A stretch of 64,000 bases of DNA from Apostichopus japonicus (taxonomy: Eukaryota > Echinodermata > Holothuroidea > Aspidochirotida > Stichopodidae): the NCBI RefSeq assembly GCF_037975245.1, contig NC_092561.1, positions 2,082,501 to 2,146,500 on the forward strand. Direction: 5' to 3'. The notes beneath the pieces were generated by a model. It was not told where the DNA came from, ran no database searches, and worked only from the letters and a program-made list of their open reading frames with translations. The position numbers were made by a program, and so were the translations under genes. This document shows positions 53,401-61,817 of this stretch, one piece after another; the stretch's first letter is position 1; the number at the start of each line of letters is the position of its first letter.

Positions 53401-56400
53401 GTGTCTTTCCCGGCTCCTACCGCGGCTACGGCTGTGGGTACGGCTTCTGCTTCGGCTTTGGCGCCGTTCCGTACTCTCCGGGGAGAACCCCGAGAAATCT
53501 CTCCGGTTGTGGTCCCACGACCCCGGAGTTGAAGTAAATAAGTCCGCCACCGCTTGTCTTCGGGGGCTTCTGGACTCCACGTGGCCTGAAGTGGACGGAC
53601 CCTCCTGGGGTCGCGGCCGTGGCTGAGCTGACGCCGCACGGGAATTAGCTCCATCTCGTATGGATACCCGTTCCTGAGGAGGGTTTGAGCCATCTCGTAT
53701 GGCGCCCTCCGTTCCCCCATGTTTAGGGCTTATGCCATCTCTTATGGCCGCCTGGGGTTCCTTCGCCGGCGGCTTCTTTTTCCCCTGCTTTGAGGAAGCC
53801 GCCTTCTTTCTTTTTTCTGCGGCTTTATCCGCCAGCCAGGTACCGATCAAATCCCAGCGCTCCTGGGTCCAGTCCTGGCAAATGGAGCAGGTCTGCTTAC
53901 TCCCGCATGGGCGACACTTTGGGCATAAATCATGCTTATCCCATGCTTTGAACGGACGGAACTGCTTACAAGAACGGCAGTTTTCCATCCTTTTTTTTTT
54001 TTTTTTTTCGAGAAATCTCCGAAAATTTTTTTTGAGAAATCTCCGAGACCTGAAGCTGTGAAAACTAAATTAAAAACAGTTACTTTACTGCAGAATGAAA
54101 ACGTACACGGCTGCTGTACGTGAACAGCAAGAAATTCGTATCTAAACCAGTACGAAAAATAAACAAGGCAGTTACTTTACTGCAAAGGGAAAACGTACAC
54201 GACTGCTGTACGAAAACAGTATGAAGAACTAAACAAAGCAGTTACTTAACTGCAAGTAAGCCCACGTACACGACTGCTGTACGTGGAAGTAAATAAACGC
54301 TAGGAGAACGCTACACTAAGGTGCGGGCCTAGCCACGCTACGTGAACCACGTTCACGAGGTAAACCAAAAAAACGTTCGAAAATCACGAAAGAAAAAAAC
54401 GTTTCAAAGACAAAAAGCAGTTCAAACGTGCAGGACGTTGAATAGATGAAAAAGAATTACAAAAACAACGATAAACTTTAGACGAAGTAATTGAAATCTT
54501 AGGATTTAGTGAGAGCAATAAGAGAGCGATACTTGCGTAACAGCTGGCAATTACGGAAGGGAGATGGCCACACTTACATACAGACAAATTGCCAGATGCT
54601 AGAGCGAGGTTAATACGGTAATGCATAGGTTATATGAGGTGAGGGAGTACGCGCTGTGAATTACCATTTAAACATAAACATAAATTTCTGTTCATTATTT
54701 GCTTGCATTTCAGTCAAGAAATTGATCAAGTTTACAAAGACTAATCAATCCTTTGGATAGCTGGGATGTGCTGAGACTGAATGGGACAGGATGCCATCTT
54801 TGTTATTACAAAAAGTTGTGTGTATATTGAGAGCATAATGAAGGCTACTGCTTCCTACCAGACTCATAAAATGACTGTATGTGTGTTTGCCTATGTACAT
54901 GTGACTATGTGTGCATGACTATGTTGACTATGTACATTTTACCGTGTTTGACTATGTTTGCGACTATGTTTGTTTGCCTATGTACATGTGACTATGTGTG
55001 CATGACTAAGTTGACTATGTACATTTCACCGTGTTTGACTATGTGTGCGACTATGTGTGTTTGCCTATGTACATGTGACTATGTGTGCACGACTATGTTG
55101 ACTATCTACATTTTACTGTGTTTGACTATGTGTGTTTGACTATGTGTGTGACTATGTAAGTTTGACTATGTAATTCTGACTATGCCCACAATGAATTCAA
55201 TTTTTCTCCCGTTGCCTGATACTGTCATAAACTTTCCCTTAATTCTAAGAACAGCCAATAGTTTTGCGGCAAAGCTTCCTGTTACAGAGTTATTTCCAAC
55301 TAGTAGATAGTGATGTGAATTTAACAGGAAATTTGAGGGAGGGAAAAATATAGTCTACTTCTGCCACTGCTGGAATATCCCTTTAACAAGTTTTTTCTCA
55401 CCCTTGGCAGCTATATCAAATATGTTCTAAATTTGAAGAGAATTAGATTACTGTAAGCTGATACCAATGAATAAATAATTCTGAATCAAATCTGAATAAA
55501 AACCGTTCTTGTACGAGTTGGGATTTGACGACTAAACAAGTTTCAAGATGCATATTAAATTCATACACTTCTTCCTGGGCTCTCAAAAAAGATATGAGGT
55601 TTTTAGGAAAAAAATTGAAAAGCTGTACATTTTCAATGGAAACTTTTCCTTCCATTGATCAATATTGACTTCAAACCTTGTACAAAGTTTAGTATTTCGT
55701 TATAAAGGGAAGAGTAAACTCTTTAATAACGGTGTCCACAATTTCAGCAATATTACAGCAGCAGCCTTCACAAACTAAGCCCTCTGTCTAGAGAATTCAC
55801 AAAAAAAAGAAAAAAGAACCCTCAAACTTCACAGGGCATTTTCTTGATTCTCAGGAACTCACCCAGCTTCAATAATCCTTGGACATTTTCATGTGAAGAA
55901 TTCAAACACCATACTCCAAGGACTTATCACCCCTTGTCTCAAAAATTCATCATTTTGATGTTTTTTTAATCCACATTTTCCCCCTGAACATGCACGTTTC
56001 GAACATATTTGCAAAAAGAAAGAAAATATAATCGTCGCCTCTGCTGCAATAGAGCACACTTTGTGTTTGCACAAAATGAGTGCACAGATCATTACATATA
56101 CCCTAACAGCAGATCCTTTCTTGGCAATATTTCTATCATTGAGTATCAAGTTATTGTTTACACAACATAATTGTATCAAATAAAATTACATCCACCAGAA
56201 AACTTTTCTTTTTTTTTTTTGGGGGGGGGGAGGAGGAGACACAAACTACTGATGTAAGTAAGCATTTCCAACTACAACTGTCTTCCTATGGTTCACATAT
56301 TTGATTCACATGTTTGACAGGGATGGCCACAATTCTTCCCAGGTGTCGTTATGTCTCATTTACATATCAAAAGAGAACAACACCATGCTGCCATCATTCT

Positions 56401-59400
56401 GTGCTCCCATACTAATACAAATATCATTTTGTCCTGTCAACGATGCCTCCCAAAAGGTACATTTCTCCAACCTATTTCACTTGATACTATTTCCAGCTGG
56501 AAATTTGGAAAGTTTGGTAATACATGTATCTTCTACTCCTTTGCTCATCCAAGTACGCATCCCTTCAGAAGCTAAATTGTTCGTCTCAATACTGCCTTGG
56601 ATTTGAGGTGCTCACACCAAAGTCACACATTTTTTAATTTGAGTTTTTTTACATTTCAACTGCAAAACTTATTAGGTTCATACTTTATTAAGTGGTTTTA
56701 GTTTTTCTCTTTCCATCTTGTTTTCCCTTTAATTTTTTATTGTTTCCCCTTTTTTTTGTTTTAAGTACCTATGTACCTCTCAAAATCTGTACTGATTCAC
56801 GGACTTTGAAGAACACCTCCAAAGGCCCAAATATTTGCTTTTAGTCATCCACATCCCTCTTATGAAAACAAGCCAGAGGGATGAAACCTCGTGCACCAAC
56901 GAGAGCGTTCCATCTCAAGTTTTTCTTGAGTCTGTTTATTAATATAGAGAGCTTTCGAATCTCATCACAGAATACAGTCAAAAGTGACTACCGGGAGTTT
57001 ATGTCAGTGCTACTTCTTTTGCCCCTTTGTGTGATCATATAAACAGCAATTTCTACACGTTTCAAACCATTCCTAAGGACAGGCTTGGAGTACAACAATC
57101 TACATTTAGTTGAATTTATAAATATTTTACAACACTTCCATGTTTGGAGGGCATTTTTTCCTTCCTATAGGATAGTAACACCATCTGCTCTAGTTTCCAT
57201 TCAAACAACAACAATAACAAGCATACACAAAAATTAAGAAAATTTACAAACATTCAAACTTTTGAACAATAATTGTCTATTTGAGGTTACAGTAATTATC
57301 GCAGAGGTTGATGAATCTAAATAAATTAAATTTACCAAACCTGAATTGAATAAATGTATAGTTCAAGTCAACGCTGGAAGAATGCTTAGTTAGGGCAATT
57401 CCAAAGTTACTTCTAAAGTAAAATTGGACACATACAGAAAAAGAAAAAAACATAGTACAGTGCCATCAACTTGTCTATGATAACCTTTTCATGGATTTTA
57501 CCACCGATTCTTGAGGCTAAATAAAATGCAGGTTGCTCCTTTACGATGTCAAGATCCATGATAAAGTGATCCTGTATGCCCTGTCCTGAGGGGAAGAAAA
57601 GTAACAAAGTCTCTGGGAAGAGACATGAAGAGATGTGAGTCTGAGGACTTACCTCGTCAGCGAGATTGCTTAATGTATCCATACTAATCTGTCTCAGCAT
57701 GGAGCAGCTGTTGTGTATACATAGCAGTAGAAACCTATACAGAGTTCTGTGAGCTGCCATTAATGGCCGGTTGGCCATCTCAAATGACAGGTTCTTCAGG
57801 ATAATTGCAACCTGAAAGAACAGAGGATTTAAAGACGTTCTTTTGGGAAATCTTTGCTCTTAACAGATGGCTCATATGAATGCAGATATGAAGATTGAGT
57901 CTCTATGCCCCCCCCCCACCCCCCAATTCAAATTCATTTTGTAAATTATGAAAACTCAGGTTCAAATTGTACAAACTTACAAGGATTTATACCCCTTGTG
58001 TGAATAAAGGGTTCAGCAGTTTCGATAATGCAAGAACAGAAAATATGGTATGACAATTAGACAATGATATGCAAGGAATGGATAAATTTGACTATTAAGT
58101 TGTGCATTCTTAAATTTTGTTCTCTCCTCTTCTAAGCAAACCTGTTAGAATTAGATTTAATCAATACTGCAGCTAATTGGACTACAAGTTGTTATAAAAT
58201 GGCCACTAATGACCAAACAATTCCTCTAAAATCATACCGAAACTGAGTAACAGTGCCAATGTGGACTTCCGAATCATTGATATGAAAGGAAGAGGAAGTA
58301 TAGGGGTCAAAAGGCCAATGGGACTACAAGTTAGAAATTTCTTGGACCAGAAAAGCCCCACTTTAGAATAGAAGTATTGTCGTTTCTAAATCCTAAAGCA
58401 CTCTGCCTCATCGACAGAGAGAGAGGTAATATATTAATCTAAATACTCCACAAGGATCTGAAGAAGCAAGAAACTCCAATGAAGAACTTTGGTAAAAGAT
58501 CTATGCCAACATATATAATAACCAATGTAGAGATTTGTACCAGATTTTTAAGGATAATTAACCCAATCAGCAACTGTATCCCCAAATCATCTGAATACAA
58601 ATTACTGTGATTTATGTGCGGTGTCTGTTTTACCATTTCCCCTGCAAAAATTCTTCTACCCGGAATTTCAAATTATGCCACGTCAATTTCTTTCACCAGC
58701 TGTCATTAGTAAGTCTTCCCTATGTCACATATTATTCAAACCTTTCTCCCCGAGGGTTAGACCTCCTTCTGTATACTTGAAAGACTGGACTATGTTAGTT
58801 ATCCAGGTTTAGGACATGACGAGTATCTCATTACCTGTAATATTCTTTGGCCCTCGATATCCAATAAACCCAACTTCCTCTGACAGAACAACTGGGGATC
58901 CTTGAACTGCCTCTCATCTGAACATGAAAGGATAAAGGAGGAGAGGAAGAATATTATAAGTGACTGACATGTTTTATTTCTGGACAACCACAGAGGTAAA
59001 AAAAATATACATAGAGGTGTATTTGGTTGCATCATTCTGCATATTAAGCCATATAAAGATCAGCACACAGGTGGTATCCCATATAAAGATCACACACACA
59101 CATAAAGATCACACACATACACACAGGTGGAATCCCATATAAAGATCACACACACAGGTGGAATCCCATATAAAGATCACACACACAAAGGTGGAATCCC
59201 ATATAAAGATCTTACACAGGTGGTATCCCATATGAAGATCACACACACACATAAAGATCACACACATACACACAGGTGGAATCCCATATAAAGATCACAC
59301 ACAGGTGGAATCCTATATAAAGCTCACACACACATAAAGATCACACACATACACACAGGTGGAATCCCATATAAAGATCACACACACAGGTGGAATCCCA

Positions 59401-61817
59401 TATAAAGATCACACACACAAAGGTGGAATCCCATATAAAGATCACACACAGATGGTATCCCATATGAAGATCACACACATACACACAGGTGGTATCCCGT
59501 ATAAAGATCACACACACACATAAAGATCACACACATACACACAGGTGGAATCCCATATAAAGATCACACACACACACATAAAGATCACACACATACACAC
59601 AGGTGGAATCCCATATAAAGATCACACACACAGGTGGAATCCCATATAAAGATCACACACACAAAGGTGGAATCCCATATAAAGATCACACACAGGCGGT
59701 ATCCTATATGAAGATCACACACACACATAAAGATCACACACATACACACAGGTGGAATCCCATATCAAGATCACACAGGTGGAATCCCATATAAAGATCA
59801 CACACACAGGTGAAATCCCATATAAAGATCAAACACGGAGGTAGAATCCCATATAAAGATCACACACACATAGGTGGAATCCCAAAACTTACCAGGTTTG
59901 GGAATATTCAAGCTATAAGGTTATTCCTGTCTCCTTTGACATACTGTTGCATTCCCAAATTGTAGAAATTTAGATCTGACATGTATACATTTTATTAATT
60001 ATTAAATAAATTTGTTGCAAAAGTTTGCTTGCGTGAATCTGTGTCTGGGGCTTACATTATGTCTGATGACAAAATAACAAAAAAATCTCTAACAAATTAC
60101 CATATACAGACCTTCATAACAAATCTCTGTTTACTACTGAATATCCATCTAACAAATCTGCTAGAATCCAAATTCATAAGATTTGAATTACTCTCTGATT
60201 TATTATCATGGTGTGAAACAAATGCCACAATGGTGGAAAAAATTGTTTGATATATTGCATTACATGTTCAAATCAAAACTGGATACATACAAACATACAT
60301 TCAAGCACACATACATACCAGCATATATATGCTAAAATTTGCCATCCACTCGGAAATGAAACTGCATCATTTTTACAAGAGCTACTATAAGCTGAACTAA
60401 CCTGAGGGCTTGAAAGGTTCCGGTCCAATTATTTCCTTGACTTCATCATCGTTCACGGTATTATACCAAAATTTCACAAAATCTCTATTTACATTGGTCT
60501 TCCAGCTCTCTTCATACAATGTTCTTATACTGCCTGGCCCCTCAAAGAAGACCCCTGTGTGGGCTAGCAACAGGTCTATCAGCTGTGGGGCTTTTATGAG
60601 GTGAAGTACGTGCCGGCCTTCATTAGAGAGCAATGTGCAGACGTTGATAGCAAAGTCTATTTCATTGGGAAGGCCTGATAGCAGTGAGTGCTGTAACTTG
60701 TCATACTCTGATATGTTGGGTTTATCCAGACAAATCCCAGATAAGCCTCGGTACCCTGAAGGAAACAAAAGAGACAGATCCAAAGGGTTTATATTACTTC
60801 AACGACGAAGACAACGAGATATCGTTCGGGTCTGCAGCGTAACTCCTCTTGCCATAAAACACGCTTGAGCAGAAAATTCTGTTGTTATATCTTTAGCTGA
60901 ATGTGACAGGGGATGGTTACCCATCTCCGACAGATCCGTTAGTTTTTCTGAAAGTATCGGACATTTCAGAGTCAAGACAACTCATCATATTCCAATGGCG
61001 GGTGTTCAGAAGCCCCAGTCTCACTGTACTTTTTTTTCTTTTGGATGTTTATAACACCTTTAACAATGTTTATAACATTCTTTGAGTGGTGTGTGCGCAT
61101 TATAAGTCTTATTATTATTATTATAACTGGACACTCTCCTTCTTGAGGAGATATAAAAGCTTGATAGAGTTTTGACAGTAGTAACATGTTGTAAGCATTG
61201 GCATTCTGGGACTTTTGCAGCTGGCTGTCCAATATTTAGTTATTAATATAATAAATTGTAATGAAACAATGACAGTCTGGGACCAACGGTTACCCAGATA
61301 TGGAAAGATTGAGATAAATTGAAAAACTACAAAGGCCGGGGAAAAAAGGAAGAAACCCCATTCCCCCATTTCCAGACACTTTGTGGGTAGATTGAGGAGG
61401 CTCTGACCGGTCCAAGAGAGCATACAGTGCTAAAACAGGTTACCAGTTCCCTCTGACTTGGTAGAATGAGAATATAATGGTTGTGGGGGGGGGGGGGAGG
61501 AGGGGACAGGTAAGCGAGGAGCAAAGTAAATATTAAGTTTCATATATTTAAATATATCGCTAAGCTTACATTCAATGTCAAGAGCACTGATCTTGTATGC
61601 ATGATCAGTATTAAAACAATTTAACATATGGTTGCAGTTTTGACTGGGATAATCCACACATTATTCAATTTATTCAATGGATGGATAAAGTGCTAGTGTC
61701 TTTCTTTTACCTCTATGATATGCTGTAACTGGTGTAGACGGTCTGGCACCTGACTGATCGCCCCTGTCATCGTCATCTTCACCTAAGAAATGTACCTTCT
61801 CATAAGGCTCTAAGTAC
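32442..61817 (-). CDS. ARID2: ARID2 (BAF200) homologue, 15 exons, 5' end outside window
   Basis: Exons in transcript order: 61711-61817, 60402-60755, 58835-58917, 57653-57811, 46421-46517, 44572-44781, 43227-43439, 42563-42665, 41811-41942, 40624-40751, 35938-40180, 35312-35450, 34309-34488, 33741-33832, 32442-32553. All junctions are GT-AG and in phase, giving about 2,116 residues; human ARID2 is 1,835 in total. Domains in order: end of the ARID DNA-binding domain ([17 protein letters not shown]), armadillo-like region ([29 protein letters not shown]), RFX-type winged helix (ERFACQWLNCHVE ... AEYVAACKQ), a long Gln/Pro/Ser-rich region, two C2H2 fingers (CEWNGC; CEWEGC ... HVQEKH) and the conserved tail ([25 protein letters not shown]). 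ARID2 is the defining subunit of the PBAF SWI/SNF remodeller and acts in the nucleus. The exons encoding most of the ARID domain are missing, presumably beyond 64000. The intron 46518-57652 holds the DIRS element. Confidence 0.95.
32588..32981. repeat. Two-module minisatellite (14-bp and 20-bp units), 22 units
   Basis: Every unit begins GGTTTGCATT (or a one-base variant) and is completed either by 'ctat' (14 bp) or by 'acattatatt' and variants (20 bp). I read 22 units in an irregular order of short and long. It lies in the last ARID2 intron, starting about 33 bp upstream (transcript sense) of the terminal exon's acceptor. All three plus-strand frames stay open across much of it, but that follows from the stop-free repeat and is not a gene. 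Confidence 0.93.
35938..40180 (-). CDS. ARID2: ARID2 giant exon: Gln/Pro/Ser-rich region and first zinc finger
   Basis: This 4,243-nt exon encodes about 1,414 residues, two thirds of the visible protein. It starts within the motif [11 protein letters not shown] and is low in complexity: Pro-rich N-terminal third, Gln-rich middle with a 12-Gln run, then Lys/Ser-rich basic blocks ([22 protein letters not shown]) that look like nuclear localisation signals. It ends inside the first C2H2 finger at CEWNGCRK. The motif [12 protein letters not shown] matches the conserved SSLIKQLL element of vertebrate ARID2. The donor is 'gtgagt' and the acceptor 'tttttttcag'. The frame is uninterrupted, so the exon is intact despite its length. 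Confidence 0.93.
37752..37787 (-). repeat. Polyglutamine tract (12 Gln) in ARID2
   Basis: Twelve consecutive Gln codons, mixing CAA and CAG. Mixed codons make the tract less prone to slippage than a pure CAG run. It sits in the Gln-rich middle of the giant exon. Confidence 0.95.
41259..41790. repeat. 90-bp tandem array, six copies
   Basis: Copies begin with 'aactaaccac' at 41261, 41351, 41441, 41531, 41621 and 41711, an exact 90-bp period, with only one or two substitutions between copies (for example gaatgaacta/gaatgaatta). The near-identity implies recent expansion or ongoing homogenisation. The array ends about 20 bp from the 5' splice site of the ARID2 RFX-domain exon (41811-41942). Confidence 0.97.
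44282..44580. repeat. 150-bp tandem duplication that includes an ARID2 5' splice site
   Basis: The block starting near 'acaaatcatt' at 44291 recurs at 44441. On the transcribed strand each copy contains TATAG followed by 'gtaagtagcctatgg', which at 44571 is the real donor of exon 44572-44781. The second occurrence (about 44420) is an intronic copy of that donor with about six exon bases. G-rich stretches differ between the copies. Confidence 0.9.
47165..48013. repeat. 62/70-bp tandem array, about 12 units, with a dimeric higher-order repeat
   Basis: The core 'tctac/tattaactgagc' recurs at about 47232, 47295, 47356, 47419, 47487, 47557, 47625, 47695, 47765, 47835, 47905 and 47966. Outer units are about 62 bp ('cccatacaaaacttgg' type) and central ones about 70 bp ('ccatacagacttagaaatta' type). 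The central units mostly alternate between 'gaagtctact' and 'gaggtctatt' variants, a 138-140 bp dimer. The array lies in the ARID2 intron, about 520 bp from the DIRS element. Confidence 0.93.
48537..48577. repeat. DIRS left terminal extension
   Basis: 41 bp outside the inverted repeat at this end only. Its reverse complement forms the first half of the internal complementary region. Boundaries were set by where that match stops. Confidence 0.9.
48578..48677. repeat. DIRS inverted terminal repeat, left copy
   Basis: 100 bp that is the reverse complement of 54544-54643 with a single mismatch (aattTccag versus aattGccag). In transcript sense this is the 3' end of the element. Confidence 0.95.
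48678..49012. other. DIRS non-coding segment between inverted repeat and internal complementary region
   Basis: About 335 GC-rich bases with no credible ORF. At 48780-48852 the string GTGGGT recurs irregularly five or six times, separated by 8-14 bases. This stretch should be the 3' non-coding part of the genomic RNA. Confidence 0.7.
49013..49110. other. DIRS internal complementary region (ICR)
   Basis: Bases 49013-49068 are the reverse complement of 48537-48592, and 49068-49110 are the reverse complement of 54620-54662, so both element ends meet here, sharing one base. In the DIRS-1 model the ICR acts as the template that lets the incomplete ends be completed and joined into a circle. The recombinase ORF's last three codons and stop lie within it. 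Confidence 0.95.
49102..50289 (-). CDS. DIRS tyrosine recombinase ORF
   Basis: Catalyses strand exchange that inserts the circular DNA copy. The recognisable domain runs from about 50172 ([11 protein letters not shown]) to the stop at 49102. The tyrosine-recombinase residues are all present: Arg in [11 protein letters not shown], His and Arg in HDVRGH, Trp in AAAWKTP and the nucleophilic Tyr in VACYL. I set the start at the nearest in-frame ATG (50289), which gives 395 residues; the frame is open far upstream (to 51741), but that part overlaps the RT/RNase H ORF in another frame and has no independent support. Start is therefore uncertain; expression could need a -1 shift or internal initiation. 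The ORF overlaps the RT ORF's end by about 295 bp, typical for DIRS. Confidence 0.92.
   Translation of the reverse strand: MVPTHHRNAGGPTIQIPTGRQAPLPTERPHNPPRHHEPPSSCVETLRLSLQTAGFPPEVADIAVDARRQSTVKTYDSRLHRYYVWAGDNAADPVEASVDQVAAFLLELFREGKQISTIRNYRSAIAAVHSGFSDGSSVGTNPVLRQVLRGMFHRRPPRRRLAPSWALHEVLTTLAGSPYEPLHNAPLDKLTHKTLFLIAAASARRRSCLHALTLQRGFTRFEPGGVRLLPDPHFLPKNQSVTFTPNEIFLPSLSQASSIAEDKRWCPVRALKWYIERTKQLRTSDRLFILPRSPYTPASKDTISRWMADLIRAHTQPGEPVRAHDVRGHATSRAWFRGVPLEDIMKAAAWKTPSSFVACYLTNTPATEGDFARAALGPPPARSSTHRQGSCVTNA
49995..52268 (-). CDS. DIRS reverse transcriptase / RNase H ORF
   Basis: 757 residues that copy element RNA into DNA and degrade the RNA strand. RT motifs: [14 protein letters not shown] (motif A, Asp218), [13 protein letters not shown] (motif B, about 250-262) and [11 protein letters not shown] (motif C, YLDD at 282-285). 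RNase H acidic residues are visible at Asp449 (TTDAS), Glu481 (ILETEA), Asp506 (RSDN) and Asp557 (ADALSR). A further conserved segment follows (about 588-672: [27 protein letters not shown]), where several DIRS families carry a Dam-like methylase domain; I cannot confirm a methylase here. The first about 70 codons overlap the gag ORF. Relative to gag this frame is +1, so translation may need a shift or re-initiation. The true start is unknown. Confidence 0.94.
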   Translation of the reverse strand: MSTCPARPHPRAHVLTQDKVAAQDPATIRVGALRERNNNPLLRGPNTGRTARNTAEAAEAAGAVNGPRDAHPTVAAKAKVGGRLRVFWAHWEKIDPGAWVLDVVKRGYEIEFSSTPPQYGLFATTPVPEIPEKRAALEDEINSLLKKGAITRVTTANADGPLFRSSFFLTPKKNGTWRPILNLRPLNRRFIRPERFRMETLTSILHLLRPGMWASSVDLKDAYLHIPIRLEDQRFLAFRYKAIDYRFTALPFGLSTAPRVFTRVTRAVLAHLRRNGVMVFAYLDDWLVLGNSQQGALASTNATVSLLTKLGWLINVEKSNLVPTQSIIYLGARLDLASGMVYPTAERTASLVATARKILGNRNTPALTWQRLLGKMASFTDLLDLCRLRMRPLQRHLLKHYAPDRSSAATPIPLPTGLRPFLTWWAESDRIAAGRPFRNPAPTTSITTDASLSGWGAVWGTHTVAGEWAEPERGLHINILETEAVLRAVRHWATHLTGHTVTVRSDNTTTVAYINRQGGTRSLALLRRTWDLLVLCDSLRIGLRASHLAGKDNILADALSRGYLDNGEWELSRTWSDHIFHLFGRPSVDMFATAKNAKLPTFCSRYHDPQAWKTDALVVSWAGLSMYAFPPLGLLRRILTMLRDVEADMLLIAPCWPNQAWFPLIIEMLVDLPYKFPPAAKLLSQRSGHITHPDITSLHLAAWKLSGSRSRQRGFHRRLRTLQWMPAGSPRLKHTILDCTDTMFGPGTTLLIPWRPQ
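52066..53988 (-). CDS. DIRS gag-like ORF
   Basis: 640 residues, presumed RNA-binding structural protein. The N-terminus has paired cysteines (C4/C7, C22/C25/C28, C34/C37) like a small zinc-binding module. It is followed by a basic Lys/Pro region, an Arg/Ser-rich stretch (about 180-232, [14 protein letters not shown]) like SR splicing factors, an acidic region, a predicted globular part (from about residue 320) and an Arg/Gly/Ser-rich tail ([13 protein letters not shown]). The ATG at 53988 is the first of the element's transcript and is preceded by a run of 18 A. DIRS gag proteins are poorly conserved, so the function is inferred from position. Confidence 0.88.
   Translation of the reverse strand: MENCRSCKQFRPFKAWDKHDLCPKCRPCGSKQTCSICQDWTQERWDLIGTWLADKAAEKRKKAASSKQGKKKPPAKEPQAAIRDGISPKHGGTEGAIRDGSNPPQERVSIRDGANSRAASAQPRPRPQEGPSTSGHVESRSPRRQAVADLFTSTPGSWDHNRRDFSGFSPESTERRQSRSRSRTHSRSRGRSRERHRRPRRRSRSGSSPSSSSGHSSGRHRAKKRKRRQSPDPGQALLSQVKDLLGQLLQKPSQQDPEQQGAPSIPPQPAPPPAPVTDDLAPEEAQADPWDDVSSRADDALSIAASARLLSGDSEAEDEEPLRGTEISAEAFEKATAVLRRVLGFEERVDARAHEGPASKLTLNAATQKPRASIPVDVECRERFEAVAQAKRWTAFQRSAHRTFHVGDEDWESLFTPPQIPPQVKERLRSAGALDGKDKFREKGAQTLESSLFDVDRASRAGMKYSSALLLFAELLNRSFQQAQASGISRKDTAAIIALLGPVSRMVLDQFARVSVKATLTRRDLVLNSLNWSSRSTADAFRNLPILGSDLFGGKFDDKLREEAERMKSLREADEHMSRPTSSSRPRFDSRQGSRSRSSYNQSRGAPRTQQQSAPSRPEHRPYRPQYRGSRGSRGRGKRP
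53989..54543 (-). other. DIRS 5' leader with poly(A) run and repeated hairpins
   Basis: No ORF. Directly before the gag ATG are GG and 18 A (T run at 53991-54008), and 'gagaaatctccga' occurs twice just upstream. Three diverged repeats follow (about 54077, 54168 and 54238), each with GCAGTTACTTTACTGC-like and CGTACA...TGTACG inverted repeats that could fold into paired hairpins. A further palindrome (CGTGAAC/GTTCACG) lies near 54340. Confidence 0.75.
54544..54643. repeat. DIRS inverted terminal repeat, right copy
   Basis: 100-bp partner of 48578-48677. In transcript sense this is the start of the element and should contain its promoter. Confidence 0.95.
54644..54662. repeat. DIRS right terminal extension
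   Basis: 19 bp outside the inverted repeat, complementary to the second half of the internal complementary region. The match ends at 54662, which sets the element border. Confidence 0.9.
54866..55186. repeat. 87-bp tandem array built on 'gactatgt'
   Basis: The string 'ctatgtacat' recurs at 54891, 54978 and 55065, an 87-bp period, and the unit is itself made of degenerate 'gactatgtgtgt' submotifs. About 3.5 copies, 200 bp beyond the right end of the DIRS element. Confidence 0.9.
59042..59885. repeat. Minisatellite 'ggtggaatcccatataaagatcac' with (CA)n spacers
   Basis: More than 20 units of a core 'ggtggaatcccatataaagatcacacaca' (about 30 bp), sometimes with an added 'cataaagatcacacacatacaca' half-unit that gives longer composite units. 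The CA tail varies in length. It lies in the ARID2 intron between exons 58835-58917 and 60402-60755. Open frames across it are repeat artefacts. Confidence 0.95.

Larger units (their letters stand above)
48537..54662 (-). mobile_element. Complete DIRS-type tyrosine-recombinase retrotransposon
   Basis: About 6.1 kb with gag-like, RT/RNase H and tyrosine recombinase ORFs read on the minus strand. It has 100-bp inverted terminal repeats, terminal extensions of 41 bp (48537-48577) and 19 bp (54644-54662), and an internal complementary region at 49013-49110. This is the architecture of Dictyostelium DIRS-1 and its animal relatives. They are thought to replicate through a circular DNA made using the internal complementary region and to integrate by recombinase, without an integrase. 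No target-site duplication is visible (flanks end 'tcagaa' and resume 'accattt'), as expected. All three frames are open and the repeats are 99/100 identical, so the copy looks young. It sits in an ARID2 intron in the sense orientation. Confidence 0.97.

Noticed and set aside
52899-53720. 273-residue minus-strand ORF within the gag region
   Set aside because: Out-of-frame shadow of the GC-rich gag ORF; basic composition reflects codons of the SR-rich region.
59603-59794. Plus-strand ORF with repeated 'IPYKDHT'
   Set aside because: Translation of the CA-rich minisatellite in an ARID2 intron.
59042-59885. Possible CRISPR-like array (regular repeats with spacers)
   Set aside because: Spacers are CA tracts of variable length, not unique sequence, and the DNA is animal nuclear; it is a minisatellite.
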